DNA of 64,000 bases, taken from positions 135,192,736 to 135,256,735 of the forward strand of contig CM057463.1 of assembly GCA_030035585.1 (NCBI GenBank). Reading direction: 5' to 3'. The stretch comes from Dugong dugon. Taxonomy: Eukaryota; Chordata; Mammalia; Sirenia; Dugongidae. This document shows positions 11,224 through 21,512 of the stretch, piece by piece. How positions within the stretch are numbered: position 1 is the first letter of the stretch; the number at the start of each line of letters is the position of its first letter. The position numbers were made by a program, and so were the translations under genes. The notes under the pieces are model-generated. The model worked only from the letters and a program-made list of their open reading frames with translations, ran no database searches and had not been told where the DNA came from.

Positions 11224-12010
11224 TGGAAGTGGTTAAAACATTTGGCTGTACTTCAAAGTTTGGTCTGTGGGGTTCCCCCAGAGGCACCTCTGAAGAAAGG
11301 CCTGGTGATCTACTTCTGTAAAATCAGCCATTAAAAAGCCTGTGGAGATTTACTGGCCTAAAGGAGACTGGAGAAACCTCGAGAATATGGCCCCCAGACA
11401 CCCTTTTAGCTCAGTGGTGAAGTTACCTCCGAGGTTCACTGTTCAGCCTGGGAGTGGACAGCCCCGTAAAACCGAATGAGACTAACGAGGTACAGGAGTC
11501 CAGTGACAAGGGCCAGAAGGCAGAATGGGACAAGGAAGCTGGTGATAGGGAACCCAAGGTTGAGTAAGGATATTGTTGATGTGTTGTGAGATTGTTAACC
11601 ATTGTCATAGGGCAACATTTGTAGTAACTGTTAAATGAGAAACTATTTTGTTCTGTAAACCTTCATCTTAAGTGAGAATAACAGCACAATTGGAAAAGTG
11701 TAGTCAATGTCACTGAACTGTGTATGTAGAAATTTTTGAAACGGTGTATCTTTGGCTATGTGTATTTTCACCAAAAAAAAAAAAAAAAACGGTTGAGAAG
11801 TTAGAGGGTTAATATATTGTGGGGTTGTTAACTAATGTCATAAAACAACATGTGTACTACTGTCTCATGAGAAACTATTTGTTCTGTAAGCCTTCACCTG
11901 AAGTACAATAAAATATAGAAGAAAAAAAAAAAAGCCTGTGGAGCACAGTTCTACTCTGACACACATACACACACAGTTCACCATCAGTCAGAATTGACTC
12001 TTAGACACTT
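11224..12010 (+). mobile_element. SINE (AfroSINE/RTE-tail type) split by an L1 fragment
   Basis: The left half (11224-11347) has TGGTTAAAACATTTGGCTG, GAAAGGCCTGGTGATCTA and AATCAGCC. The right half (11944-12010) resumes CACAGTTCTACTCTGAC and ends with CAGTCAGAATTGACTC. Sequence between the halves is an L1 3' end. The halves join cleanly once the insertion and one copy of the target duplication are removed. Confidence 0.7.
11348..11930 (+). mobile_element. LINE-1 3' end inserted in a SINE, with target duplication
   Basis: A 5'-truncated L1 3'UTR runs from ATTTACTGGCCTAAAGG to AAGTACAATAAAATATAG and a poly-A run. AAAAGCCTGTGGAG occurs directly before it and again after the poly-A (about 11930-11943), a 14 bp target-site duplication typical of L1 insertion. 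An internal A17 tract lies near 11772. Confidence 0.88.
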
Positions 12011-12834
12011 GGAAGCTAGAAAATATGAGTAAACTAGCCTTAACTTGAGAGGAAGAACCTACTTTTAGTTAACACAGGAAATGAAGGGAATGCAAAGAGG
12101 AAAAATTACAGATGAGGATTTGTTTACAAAGGACCAGTGGGTCCAGAATGTGCAGTGAAATCAATTTGGAGAGAGGAGAGAGGGGAATCTTGGTTAAATA
12201 GTGAAGGATGTGTATAACTACTATGGGAGGAAAGATGGCAATGTGAAACATGGCAGTTTTAAATGGCAATAGGATTTTCCAAAGAATTAGCTGAAACAGG
12301 TGAATTAAAACTGATTTAGGCTTTTTAGAAAAGTCGGTAGTGTTCCGGCTGGTCTGCAGTTCTGATAGTGTTTCATTCTCTGCTTAATAGCAGCATACCA
12401 ACCTAACAGAAGGAAAAAGCTGTTATTTGGATTTATCATATGTTTTAGATATGTTATGGAGGTCTAGGCAGAGGCTCAGTGTTTACTGCTACTTGCTGAA
12501 TTCACACTCAGTTTTAAAACATTTAAAAGGTTTACTTAAATAAAAAGTTGAAGGTACACAAAAGGGAAATGGAGACAATTGTGTTGCTCAATGTGAGATG
12601 CTGTAGCCTAAGTGGGATGGGAAGTCCAAGGGTGGAAGTGGTTGAGATATAATAGTGGCAGCCCAGGCGAGACGCAGAGGTTTTCAGAGCCCAAGAGGAT
12701 TAAAAAAGGAGGGCAGCATAAGTGACGGAGTCCTTAGTAATCAAATCTATCACTGTGGGAGAATAGAGTGACAAAGAAGGCTTCTGTAGAAATCGTAATG
12801 TTCTTTCTTTCTCTCTCTTTTTTTTTTAATCTAG
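12011..12834. other. Unassigned sequence
   Basis: No recognised repeat or gene. A pyrimidine tract at about 12803-12829 precedes the old L1. Confidence 0.4.
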
Positions 12835-13690
12835 GGGCTCATTACATTGGTGTGCAGGTATTTGTGTGAATCTAAGTTCTCATTTCTCTGGGATAAATGT
12901 CACAGAGTGCAAATGCTCAGTGTTGTAAATGTACATTTAGTTTTATAAGAAACTGTCAAACTATTTTCCAGAGTAGCTATACTGTCATACATTCCTACTA
13001 GCAATGTATGAGATACCCAGTTTCTCCACATCCTTGCCAGCATTTGGTATTGCATTTTTGTTGTTGCTGTTGCTTTTAATTTCAGCTAGTCTCATAGATA
13101 TGGTCTCATTGTGGTGACAGTTTGCATTTCCCTAATGACTAATACTGTTGAATATACATTTATGTGTTTATTTGCTACCTGTACCTCCTCCTTAGAAAAT
13201 GCCTGTTTCTGTGTTTTGCTTATTTTCTATTAGGTTAGTTGTTTGTGTGCTTGCTTGTTTTTACTGTTGAGTTTGAGAGTTCTTTCCAGATTCTAGATTT
13301 TCCTCAGATACACAGTTTGCCAATGTTTTTTCTGTCTGTAGGTTGTCTTTCCATCCCCTTAACAGGGTATTTTGCAAGACAAAAGGTTTTAATTGATTAT
13401 ATTATGGACTACGTTTTTGTTAACATGTCTAAGATTTTTTCTTGTTTCCTTTTAAAAGTTTTATCATTTTATATTTACATCCTTGAACTTTTTGAATTAC
13501 TTTCTGTATATTATCCAATGTTTTCATCTAAAAGCTTTGTAGTTTTACATTTTACATTTAAATACATGATGCATTTTCAATTGACTTGTAAATCTTGTGA
13601 GTTTCAGAATAAGGTTTGTTTACTTTTTGTTATTGCCTATGGATGCCTAATTGTCCCAGTACTTATCCATATTGTTGTAAAAGCTTACAA
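12835..13690 (-). pseudogene. Old L1 ORF2 3' region (L1M-like), decayed
   Basis: Minus-strand L1 ORF2 is recognisable from the reverse complements of its usual blocks: CTCATTGTGGTGACAGTTTG and CATCCTTGCCAGCATTTGG (C-terminal region), GTTTGCCAATGTTTTTTCTG, and AGGTTTGTTTACTTTTTG near the right end. It is much more diverged than the other L1s here. A 169-codon plus-strand frame across it (13239-13748) is an antisense accident. Confidence 0.7.
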
Positions 13691-13971
13691 AACAAATGTT
13701 ATGTATGGTCTATATCTGCCAAAACTGACTGGGAGAAAAAAAAAGTAAACATTTTCCAAACAAATCCCCATTCTAGACATTTTTTTAATTATATTTTTCA
13801 TCTATTAGCAACATAGCATCAATTTGTTCATTTTTTTCTTTCATTTTCTCACCTTAAAAATATTTGTTGTCGCTTTATCACACTTAGTTTGAAAATTTTA
13901 GGGATGTAGAAATGAAAAATAGGATCTACTCCTTAAAATGTCACTAAAAAGTTAATCTGACAGAAAGTTAC
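13691..13971. other. Short AT-rich gap
   Basis: Nothing recognised between the old L1 and the next LTR. Confidence 0.4.
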
Positions 13972-14091
13972 TGTCTTAGGCTGAGTTCTCTAAAGAAGCA
14001 AAACCAATGAAGTCTTTCTTTCTCTCTCTCTCTATTAGATATATAAAATGGAGAGAGAAAGACTTTAAATATAATTATATATATTATTTCT

Positions 14092-14124
<33 letters not shown>

Positions 14125-14635
14125 TATACATAGAGAGATTTATATCAAGAAAATGGCTCATGTGGTTGTAGAGGCTGAAAGTACCAAGTCCATGGGTCAG
14201 GCTGGAGGCTTCTCCTGACTTACATAGCTACAGGGGCTGGTGAACCCAAGATTGGCAGGTAAGACAACAAGCCTCTGGCTTACAGGCTATGGAGGCTAAT
14301 GAATCCCAAGATTGGCAGGTAAGCTGGTAGCTTAAGTCCCAAGTCCCAAGAACTGGAGGTGAGATGAACAGGAACAAGCTGCAGGATCCAGAGTGAGCAA
14401 AAGCCCTCAAACCTTTTGAGAAAGTCCACCTATATTGATGTGGGCAACACCTCCAAGGAAATTCCCTTCCAGTTGATTGGCTACTCACAGTAGATTTGAT
14501 TATGGAGCTGATCATACTATATCAGATCTTATCATGAAAGTGATTACATCATTATATAACTGTCAAACTACATCATAACTGCCAAACCTCTGAGAATCAT
14601 GGCCCAGTCAACTTTACACACAACTTTAATGATCT
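13972..14635 (-). mobile_element. LTR, second MaLR-like type, with TA microsatellite
   Basis: Starts TGTCTTAGGCTGAGTTCTC and ends in the CAGTCAACTTTACACACAAC region, matching the solo LTR at 18338-18803 along its length (GGCTCATGTGGTTGTAGAGG, AGATTGGCAGGTAAG, TTGATTGGCTACTCACAG). A TA-rich microsatellite (about 14069-14130) expands its left part. I cannot see a clean 5 bp target duplication. Confidence 0.7.
14091..14118. repeat. (TA)n microsatellite
   Basis: Uninterrupted TA repeat within the LTR at 13972-14635. Confidence 0.9.
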
Positions 14636-14741
14636 TTGTTATTAACAATCTAAATATTGTAAAAACAAAATACTTTTCATATAGATAATTACAAGGATGC
14701 TATAAGAGCAGACTAGAATCTGTCAGTTTGTTATACTGTGA

Positions 14742-16765
14742 TGGCTTGCATGTTGCTATGATGCTGAAACCTATGCCATTGGTATTTCACACACCAACAG
14801 GGTCATCCATGGTGGATAGGTTTTAGCATAGCTTCCAGACTAAAAGAGACTAAGAAAAATATTTGGCATCCTGCTTCCAAAAGCAAGTTAAAGAGCTCTT
14901 GAATGTCCAGTAGCTAAAGTGAAAGGGAGAAATGATGAAGTAAAAGAGCTAAACAGAAGATTTCAAAGGGCAGCTCGAGAAGGCAAAATAAAGTATTATA
15001 ATGACATGTACAAAGACCTTGAGACAGAAAACCAAAAGGGAAGAACATGCTCAGCATTTCTCAAGCTGAAAGAACTGAAGAAAAAAATCAAGCCTTAAGT
15101 TGCAATAATGAAGGATTCTATGGGGGAAAATATTAAACTACGAGGAAAGCATCAAAAGAAGATGGAAGGAATACAGAGTCACTATACCAAAAAGAACTGG
15201 TCGGCATTCAACTATTTCAGGAGGTAGAAAATGATCAGGAACTGACGGTACTGAAAGAAGAAGTCCAAGCTGCAGTGAAAGTGTTGGTGAAAAACAAGGC
15301 TCCAGGGATTTATGGAATACCAATTGAGATGTTTCAGCAAACGGATGCAATGCTGGAAGTGCTCACTTGTCTATGCCAAGAAATTTGGAAGACAGCTACC
15401 TGGCCAACTGATTGGAAAAGATCTATATTTATACCTAGTCCCAAAAAAGGTGATGCAACCCAATGCAGAAATTATCAAACAATATAACTGTTAGGTGCAG
15501 TCACATCATTTACACACAAGTAAAATTTTACTGAAGATCATTCAAAAGCAGCTGCACCAGTTTATCAACAGGGAACTGCCAGAAGTTCAAGCTGGATTCA
15601 GAAGAGGGCATGTAACAAGGGATATCACTGCTGATGTCAGATGGATCCTGGTTGAAAGCAGAGAATACCAGAAAGATGTTTACCTGCCCTTTGTTGACTA
15701 TGCAAAGGCATTTAACTGTGTGGATCATAACAAATTGTGCATAACATTGCAAATAATGGGAATTCCAGAACACTTAATTGTGCTCATGAGGAACTTGTAC
15801 ATGGATCAAGAGGCAGTCATTCAAACAGAACAAGGGGATACTGTGTTTCAAAGTCAGGAAAGGTGTGCATCAGGGTCATATCTTTTCACCATACTTATTC
15901 AATCTGTGTGCTGAGTAAATAATCTGAGAAGCTGGACTATATGAAGAAGAATGGGACATCAGAATTGGAGGAAGGCTCATTAACAACCAGCATTATGTGG
16001 ATGACACTACTTTGCTTCCTGTAAGTGAAGAGGACTTGAAGCACTTACTGATGAAGATCAAAGACCATGGCCTTCATTATGGATTACACCTCAACATAAA
16101 GAAAACAAAAATCCTCACAACTGAACCAATAAGCAATATCACGATAAATGGAGAAAAGATTGACGTTGTCAAGTATTTAATTTTACTTGGATCCACAATC
16201 AACACCCATGGAAGGAGCAGTCAGGAAATCAAAAGATGCATTGCATTAGGCAAATCGGTTGCAAAAGATCTCTTTAAAGTGTTAAAAAGCAGAGATGTCA
16301 CTTTGAAGACTAAGGTGCCCCTGACCCAATCCATGGTGTTTTCAATCACCTCACATGCATATGAAAGCTGGACGATGAATAAGGAAGACGGAAGAAGAAC
16401 TGATGTCTTTGAATTGTGATGTTGGTGAAAAATATAGAAAAAACCATGAACTGCCAAAAGAATGAACAAATCTGTCTTGGAAGAAGTACAACCAGAATGC
16501 TCCTTAGAAGCAAGGATGGTGAGATTACATCTCACAGACTTTGGATATGTTATGGGGGGTGGGGGGGAGAAGGACATTATACTGGGTAGAGGGTCAGCGA
16601 AAAAGAGGAAGTCAACAAGATGGATTGACACAGTGGCTGCAACAACGGGCTCCAGCATAACAACGACTGTGAGGATGGCACAGGACCTGGCAGCATTTCA
16701 TTCTGTTGTACGTAGGGCACTATGAGTCACAAATGATGTGACTGCACCTAACAACAGCAACAGTT
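14742..16765 (+). mobile_element. RTE (BovB-like) copy with internal deletion
   Basis: The 5'UTR segment at 14742-14885 (GATGCTGAAACC, CCATGGTGGATAGG, AGCTTCCAGACTAAAAG) is joined directly to mid-ORF sequence from about 14893. The endonuclease domain is absent. The 3' end has the family tail ACTGCACCTAACAACAGCAA. It lies in the spacer of the inverted duplication, so it is not part of the arms. Confidence 0.85.
14893..16735 (+). pseudogene. RTE reverse transcriptase remnant
   Basis: In-order RTE polypeptide blocks run across frames: KNKAPGIYGIPIEMFQQTD, IWKTATWPTDWKRSIFIP, EVQAGFRRGHVTRDI, VDYAKAFNCVDHNKL, GIPEHLIVLMRNLYMDQEA, then the catalytic-box equivalent YVDDTTLLPVSEEDLKH (the RTE-4 copy at 41160 has YADD here), and the distal KDLFKVLKSRDVTLKTK and SVLEEVQPECSLEARMV. 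An intact RTE makes one protein with an apurinic-type endonuclease and a reverse transcriptase. Here the endonuclease is deleted, and stops near 15486, 15912 and 16417 plus frame changes break the rest. BovB-like elements in mammals are reported to have moved horizontally between vertebrates. Confidence 0.85.
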
Positions 16766-16915
16766 CTACTTCAAAAATTAGACAATGAAAACCTTATGGA
16801 TCACAAAATGCTGTCCAATAAAATAGCATAGGATTGAACAACATTTTGTTATGCTGTACACAGGGTGGCCATCATCTGGAGCACATTCAGTGACAACTGA
16901 TAACAACATAGGATC
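16766..16915 (+). mobile_element. Short RTE-derived (SINE-like) element
   Basis: Starts with TTCTACTTCAAAAATTAGAC and AATGAAAACCTTATGGATCAC, the RTE 5' region, then jumps to CACAGGGTGGCC and a CAACTGATAACAACATA tail. The 5' and 3' ends of RTE are thus fused with the middle gone, as in a non-autonomous derivative. It adjoins the end of the longer RTE copy. Confidence 0.6.
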
Positions 16916-18337
16916 CTTATTCCAGTTTACGAACATCAAAAAAGGTCTCCTAGAAAACTGGCTTCGTGATTTTTAGCTCTGCATTCTAAAGAGGTCTATA
17001 TACTTCTTTATTAATTAAATCAAGATATCTCACCATTGTAACACAGATTTTATTTTCCTAAAGAAAACTTCCTTTCCTCCAATAGTTATTATAATCCTCT
17101 CATATAATATAATAGTTTGCTCTGCTAAAAATGTCCTTTAAAATTGTAATGTGATGGAGTTAAGCACAAAGAAGGATGGAACTTTCTTGCCAATTGTCAC
17201 TCTGTTTGAAGTGGACTCAGACTTTAGAGGATATAGCGATATACATAGAAACAAAGACTAATATCACCCTAAATTTTGGGAATTGATTCAAATTTTCTCT
17301 GATAATATAGATCCATAATAGCTGAATAGGTCAAAAGTTATGTGTGTTGTTCAGGTTATAATCTTTTCTTTCATTAAAGACCTAAAACAACTTTTGCCGA
17401 TATCTCATTGATATTGCATTAGTATCATCCTGGCTGATATTGATGAAAAGATAAGATGAGATATAACTGGACCTTATATTTATAAGTGATTCTGTGTCTA
17501 ACTTTGGTCTAAATTGGGCATGAAATGAATGTATTACTGCCAGGCATGGAAATAAAACTCATTATAAACTAGAAACTAATCGCTGCAATGGCAAATAACT
17601 TTGCAAGTGGCAGGTTTTCTTTGTGACTGCTTTGCTTTATTCTTTTTAAAGCTTTGCTGAAAAGCAATTACTTTCTCTTTTCTTTTTACTTTTATTACTC
17701 ATGACTTCCATATTAATGTTTACCTTATATCCATTTTGTATATATTTGAAGAACTGATTTGTTTTTTAAGGCATATTGGTTTGGTACTCTGTACTCACCT
17801 TTCACTTATCTTTTTAAAGCCTCAAATGACCTCAAATTGTCATAAAAATCAAACACATCATAAATCATAAATCATGCAATATTAAGATTCTATTCCTTCA
17901 TATATAAAATAGAATGTGTGAATGCTGTATAACTATGAGAACAAATTTCCTGTGATTTTAACCCTGTTATTCTTAAATCCCCATGTGTCATGCCCGTATG
18001 GTTAGATTATGAAAAAGCTGCAGATTAGTTCATTTGTTGTCTATTAACTGAGTTTGGGTACATTTAATATATTTCAGGGTTTATCATTTGTTGTTCTGAA
18101 TAATTATCCAGTTTAGAGATTAATGTGTATAATACAATATGTATCTTTTAAAAAAAACTGATATCAATTATAACTTAATTTTTAATGAAATTTGTTTTTG
18201 TGAAATTTGTTGCACAATATTTAAATCAAATACATTAAAATTATGGAAATAGAGGAGTTTCACTCCAACTTTATATATGTATTCCTAGAAAATATTGTTC
18301 AGTAAAAATATACCTCTGGAAATTACAAGAATGGGGA

Positions 18338-18803
18338 TGTCTTAGGCTGGGTTCTCTAGAGAATCAAAACCAGTAAAGTGTATAAATACATACATAGAGA
18401 GATTATATCAAGGAAACAGCTCATGTGATTGTAGAGGCTAGAACGTCCCAAGTCCATGGATCAGGGTAGAGGCCTGTCCCAAGTCACACGGCTGCAGAAG
18501 CTGGCAAGCCCAAGACCTGCCTGTCTCCCACTCACAGGCTGTACAGATAGATGAATCCCAGGTTCGGCAGATACGCTGACAGCTCAAGTCACAAGAATGG
18601 GAGATGAGATGACAGAAAGCAGCCGCAGGATCCAGAGAGAGCAAAAAGCCAGTATGTCTGCTTATATACAGATGCAGGCCACACCCCCAAGGAGACTCCC
18701 TTTCATCTTATTGGCTACTCACAGTATATTCAATCATGGGAGTGATTACATTAAAACTCATAGAATGGCCCAGCCAAGTTGACACACAATCTTAACCATC
18801 ACA
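18338..18803 (-). mobile_element. Solo LTR with perfect 5 bp target duplication
   Basis: Begins TGTCTTAGGCTGGG and ends CTTAACCATCACA (TG...CA). GGGGA occurs at 18333-18337 and again at 18804-18808. The element is 466 bp with no internal region, so it is a solo LTR. It shares its family with 13972-14635. The left arm (near 4003) lacks it. Confidence 0.88.
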
Positions 18804-18905
18804 GGGGACAATATAATTTTATAGTCAGACACAAACAAAAACAATAAATACACAAACAAAAATCTAGCACATAAAAAATAGAAAAAGTAAGTATAGGTCT
18901 TTACA

Positions 18906-19065
18906 GGAGCCCTGGTGGCAAAATGGTTAAGATCTCAGTCTGCTAATCAAAACATCAGCAGTTCCAATCCACCAGATGCTCTTTGGAAACCCTATGGGGC
19001 AGTTCTACTCTGTCTGATGGGGTCATTATGAGTCGGAAATGACTCAATGGCATACAACAACAACA
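18906..19065 (+). mobile_element. AfroSINE with 11 bp target duplication
   Basis: Starts GGAGCCCTGGTGGC and ends GGCATACAACAACAACA. AGGTCTTTACA occurs at 18895-18905 and 19066-19076. The head is tRNA-like: TGGTTAAGATC, GCTAATCAAAA and CAGCAGTTCCAATCC. The 3' part (GTCATTATGAGTCGGAAATG) matches the RTE 3' end. The left arm has the empty site near 3900. Confidence 0.92.
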
Positions 19066-19245
19066 AGGTCTTTACAAAAAAAAAGTGAGGGTTTTTTGAT
19101 GGAAGGGATCTGAGAAAGGCTTGAATCAGCTAAATCATGTAAACAAAGGAAAAAAGCCACCATATACAGAAGTTTCAAGTGAAGATTCAAAGCTCGTCTT
19201 GAATTGTAGGGCACAAGAGAGAGGATTCTGACTCTTGTCATGCAT

Positions 19246-21296
19246 GATGTTGTTAAGTGCCTTTGAATCAGTTCTGACTCATAGTGACCCTATATACAAC
19301 AGAAATAATTGCTGTCTGGTCCTGTGCAATCCTCACAATTGTTGCTATGTTAGATCCCATTGTTGCAGCCACTTTGTCAATCCTTCTCGTTGAGGGTCTT
19401 CCTCTTTTTCACTGACCCTCTACTTTATTAAGCATGATGTCCTTCTCCAACGACTGGTCCCTCCTTTTAACATGTCCAAAGTGAGACAAAGTCCCACCAC
19501 CCTTCCTTCTAAAGAGCCTTCTGGCTGTACTTCTTCCAAGACAGATGTGTTCATTCTTCTGACAATCCATGGTAGAGTCAATATTCGTCGCCTACCCCAT
19601 AATTCAAATGCATCAATTCTTCTTCTATCTTCCTTATTCATTGTTCAGCTTTTGCTTGCATATCAGAGATTGAAAATAACATGAATTGATCAAGCACATC
19701 TTAGTCCATAAGGAGACATCTTTGCTTTTTTAACACTTTAGGAAGAGATCTTTTGCAGCAGATTTGCCCAATGCAATATGTCGTTTGGTTTCTTAACTGC
19801 TGCTTCCATGGGTGTTGATTGTGGATCCAAGTAAAATGAAATCTTTGACAATTTCAGTATTTTCTCTTTTTAAGATAATATTGCTTATTGGTCCAGTTGT
19901 GAGGATTTTTGTTTTCTTTACGTTGAGTATAATCCATACTGAAAGCTATAGTCTTTGACTTCATTAGTAAGTGCTTCCAGTTGTCTTTATCTTTGGTAAG
20001 CAAGGTTGTGTCATCTGCATATTGCGGGTTTTAATGAGCTTTCCTCGGATTCTGATGCCTTTCATATAGGCCAGCTTCTTGGATTATTTGATCAGCAAAC
20101 TGACTAAATAAATGTGGTAAAGGATACAATCCAGACACACATCTTTTCTCCTGTCAAACTATGCTCTATCCCGTTTTTCTGAATGACTGTCTTTTGGTCT
20201 ATGTATAGGTTCCACATGAGCACAGTAAGTGTTCTGGAATTTCCTTTCTTTGCAATGTTATTCAAAATTGGTTATGAGCCACATAGTCAAATGCCTTTGT
20301 GTAGTCAATAAAACACAGGTAAACATTTTTCTGGTATTCTCTGCTTTCAGCTAGGATCCATCTGACATCAGCAATGATATCCCTTATTCCATATCCTCTT
20401 CTGAATTTGGCTTGAATTTCTGGCAGTTACCTTTCAATGTACTGCTGCAACTATTTTTGAATTAATTTCAGCATAATTTTACTTTCATGTGATATTAATG
20501 ATATTGTTTGATAATTTATGCATTCTTTTGGATCACATTTCTTTGGAATGGGAAGGAACATGGATCTCTTCCAGTTGGTTGTTTCTATGACCAAGGCCAT
20601 ATTTTCCAACTACTGATCATTACTTGTTTCCAACTTTTGCATTCCAATCACCAGTAATTACCAATACATTTTAATTACATGTGTGATCGATTTCAGACTG
20701 CAGAAGTTGGCAAAAATCTTCATTTTCCTCATCTTTGGCATTAGTGGTTGGTGTATAAATTTGAATTATAGTCGTATTAACTGGTCTTCCTTGCAGGTGT
20801 ATGGATATTATCCTTTTATTATAAGCATCGTGTTTTAGGATAGATCTTGAAATGTTCTTTTTGACTATGAATGCAATGCCATTAATCTTCAATTTGTCAT
20901 TCCCAGGATAGTGGACCTTATGATTGTCCAATTCAAAATGACCAATATCAGTCCATTTCAGCTGACTAAAGTCTAGGACATCTATCTTCAAGTGTTTCAT
21001 TTCATTTTTGACAACTTCCAGTTTTCCTTGATTCATATGTTGCATATTCCACATTGCAATTATTAATGGATTTTTGCAACTGTTTCTTCTCATTTTGAGT
21101 TGTGCCATATCAGCAAATGGAGTTCCCAAAAGCTTTACTCCATCTATATCAGTAAGGTCGACTCTACTTTGAAGAGACAGACATTCCCCAGTCTTTTTCT
21201 GAGTGCCTTCCAGCCTAAGGGGCTCATCTTCTGGCACTATTTCAGACAATATTCCTCTGCTATCCATGAGGTTTTCACTGGCCAAAAACAACAACA
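19246..21296 (-). mobile_element. RTE (BovB-like) copy, internally deleted
   Basis: The minus-strand element has its 3' tail at about 19246 and its 5' region near 21290. The endonuclease region (20640-21300) is joined near 20600 directly to the reverse transcriptase entry (TTGGTCATAGAAACAACC/AACTGGAAGAG on the minus strand), so about 1 kb of the middle is missing. The distal 3' 700 bp forms the outer end of the right arm of the inverted duplication. Confidence 0.85.
19420..20460 (-). pseudogene. RTE reverse transcriptase C-terminal part (broken)
   Basis: Minus-strand blocks include MNKEDRRRIDAFELWGRRRI and NTSVLEEVQPEGSLEGR near 19420-19641, then ATTTCATTTTACTTGGATCC-coded ILLGSTIN and, further left in the element, the FRRGYGIRDIIADVRWIL region near 20400. 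Stops and frameshifts occur throughout. Confidence 0.8.
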
Positions 21297-21300
21297 ACAC
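20671..21300 (-). pseudogene. RTE endonuclease fragment (209 codons open)
   Basis: The longest open RTE frame in the window. The first 40 or so residues read through the 5'UTR. The endonuclease then starts around LIIAMWNMQHMNQGK with LEVVKNEMKHLKIDVLDFSQ, LKWTDIGHFELDNHKVHYPG, FIVKKNISRSILKHD and IIQIYTPTTNAKDEENEDF. These are the N-terminal blocks of the apurinic-type endonuclease that nicks target DNA. The expected early catalytic glutamate region is altered: other copies have SDLKWTG or SELKWTD here. The frame ends at DHTCN before the later catalytic blocks. It is a relic, not a host gene. Confidence 0.8.
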
Positions 21301-21512
21301 TGTCAGTGGAAGTTTGTGTGTTGTGATGCTGAACAGGTTTCAATAGCGTTTCCAGAATAAGACAGATTAGAAAGAAAGGCTTGGTGATTGGCTTCATAAA
21401 ATCAATCAATGAAAACCCTAATAATCACAAAGGTTTTATCACATTATGCATGAGGTCTCCATGAATTAGGGCCATCTTGATGGCAGCTAATGACAACAGC
21501 AACAAGTTTACC
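21297..21512 (+). mobile_element. Short RTE-derived (SINE-like) element, head to head with RTE
   Basis: Plus strand: TGATGCTGAACAGG, GCGTTTCCAGAATAAGACAG, GAAAGAAAGGCTTGGTGATT, AATGAAAACCC, then GGTCTCCATGAATTAGGGCC and GCAGCTAATGACAACAGCAAC. This is an RTE 5' head fused to an RTE-like tail. It abuts the 5' end of the minus-strand RTE copy. Confidence 0.65.

Larger units (their letters stand above)
16972..19940 (-). repeat. Right arm of large inverted duplication
   Basis: Reverse complement of the left arm (3000-10283). Two insertions occur only here: a solo LTR (18338-18803) and an AfroSINE (18906-19065). At the left-arm insertion points this arm is continuous: near 17130 for the L1 tail and near 17873 for the MaLR element. 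The inner boundary is at TAAAAATCAC (reverse of 16972). The outer boundary lies within RTE sequence, where the left copy changes structure. The RTE 3' junction (TAACAACAT then GAATCCTCTCTCT) is shared by both arms, so that RTE insertion is older than the duplication. Confidence 0.85.

Noticed and set aside
13239..13748. 169-codon plus-strand frame as a membrane protein gene
   Set aside because: Hydrophobic composition comes from reading antisense through an old T-rich L1 ORF2. No conserved domain.
3000..19940. Inverted arms as terminal inverted repeats of a giant DNA transposon
   Set aside because: No transposase-like frame in the spacer, no target duplication outside the arms, and the arms contain an older RTE junction, which fits a segmental duplication better.
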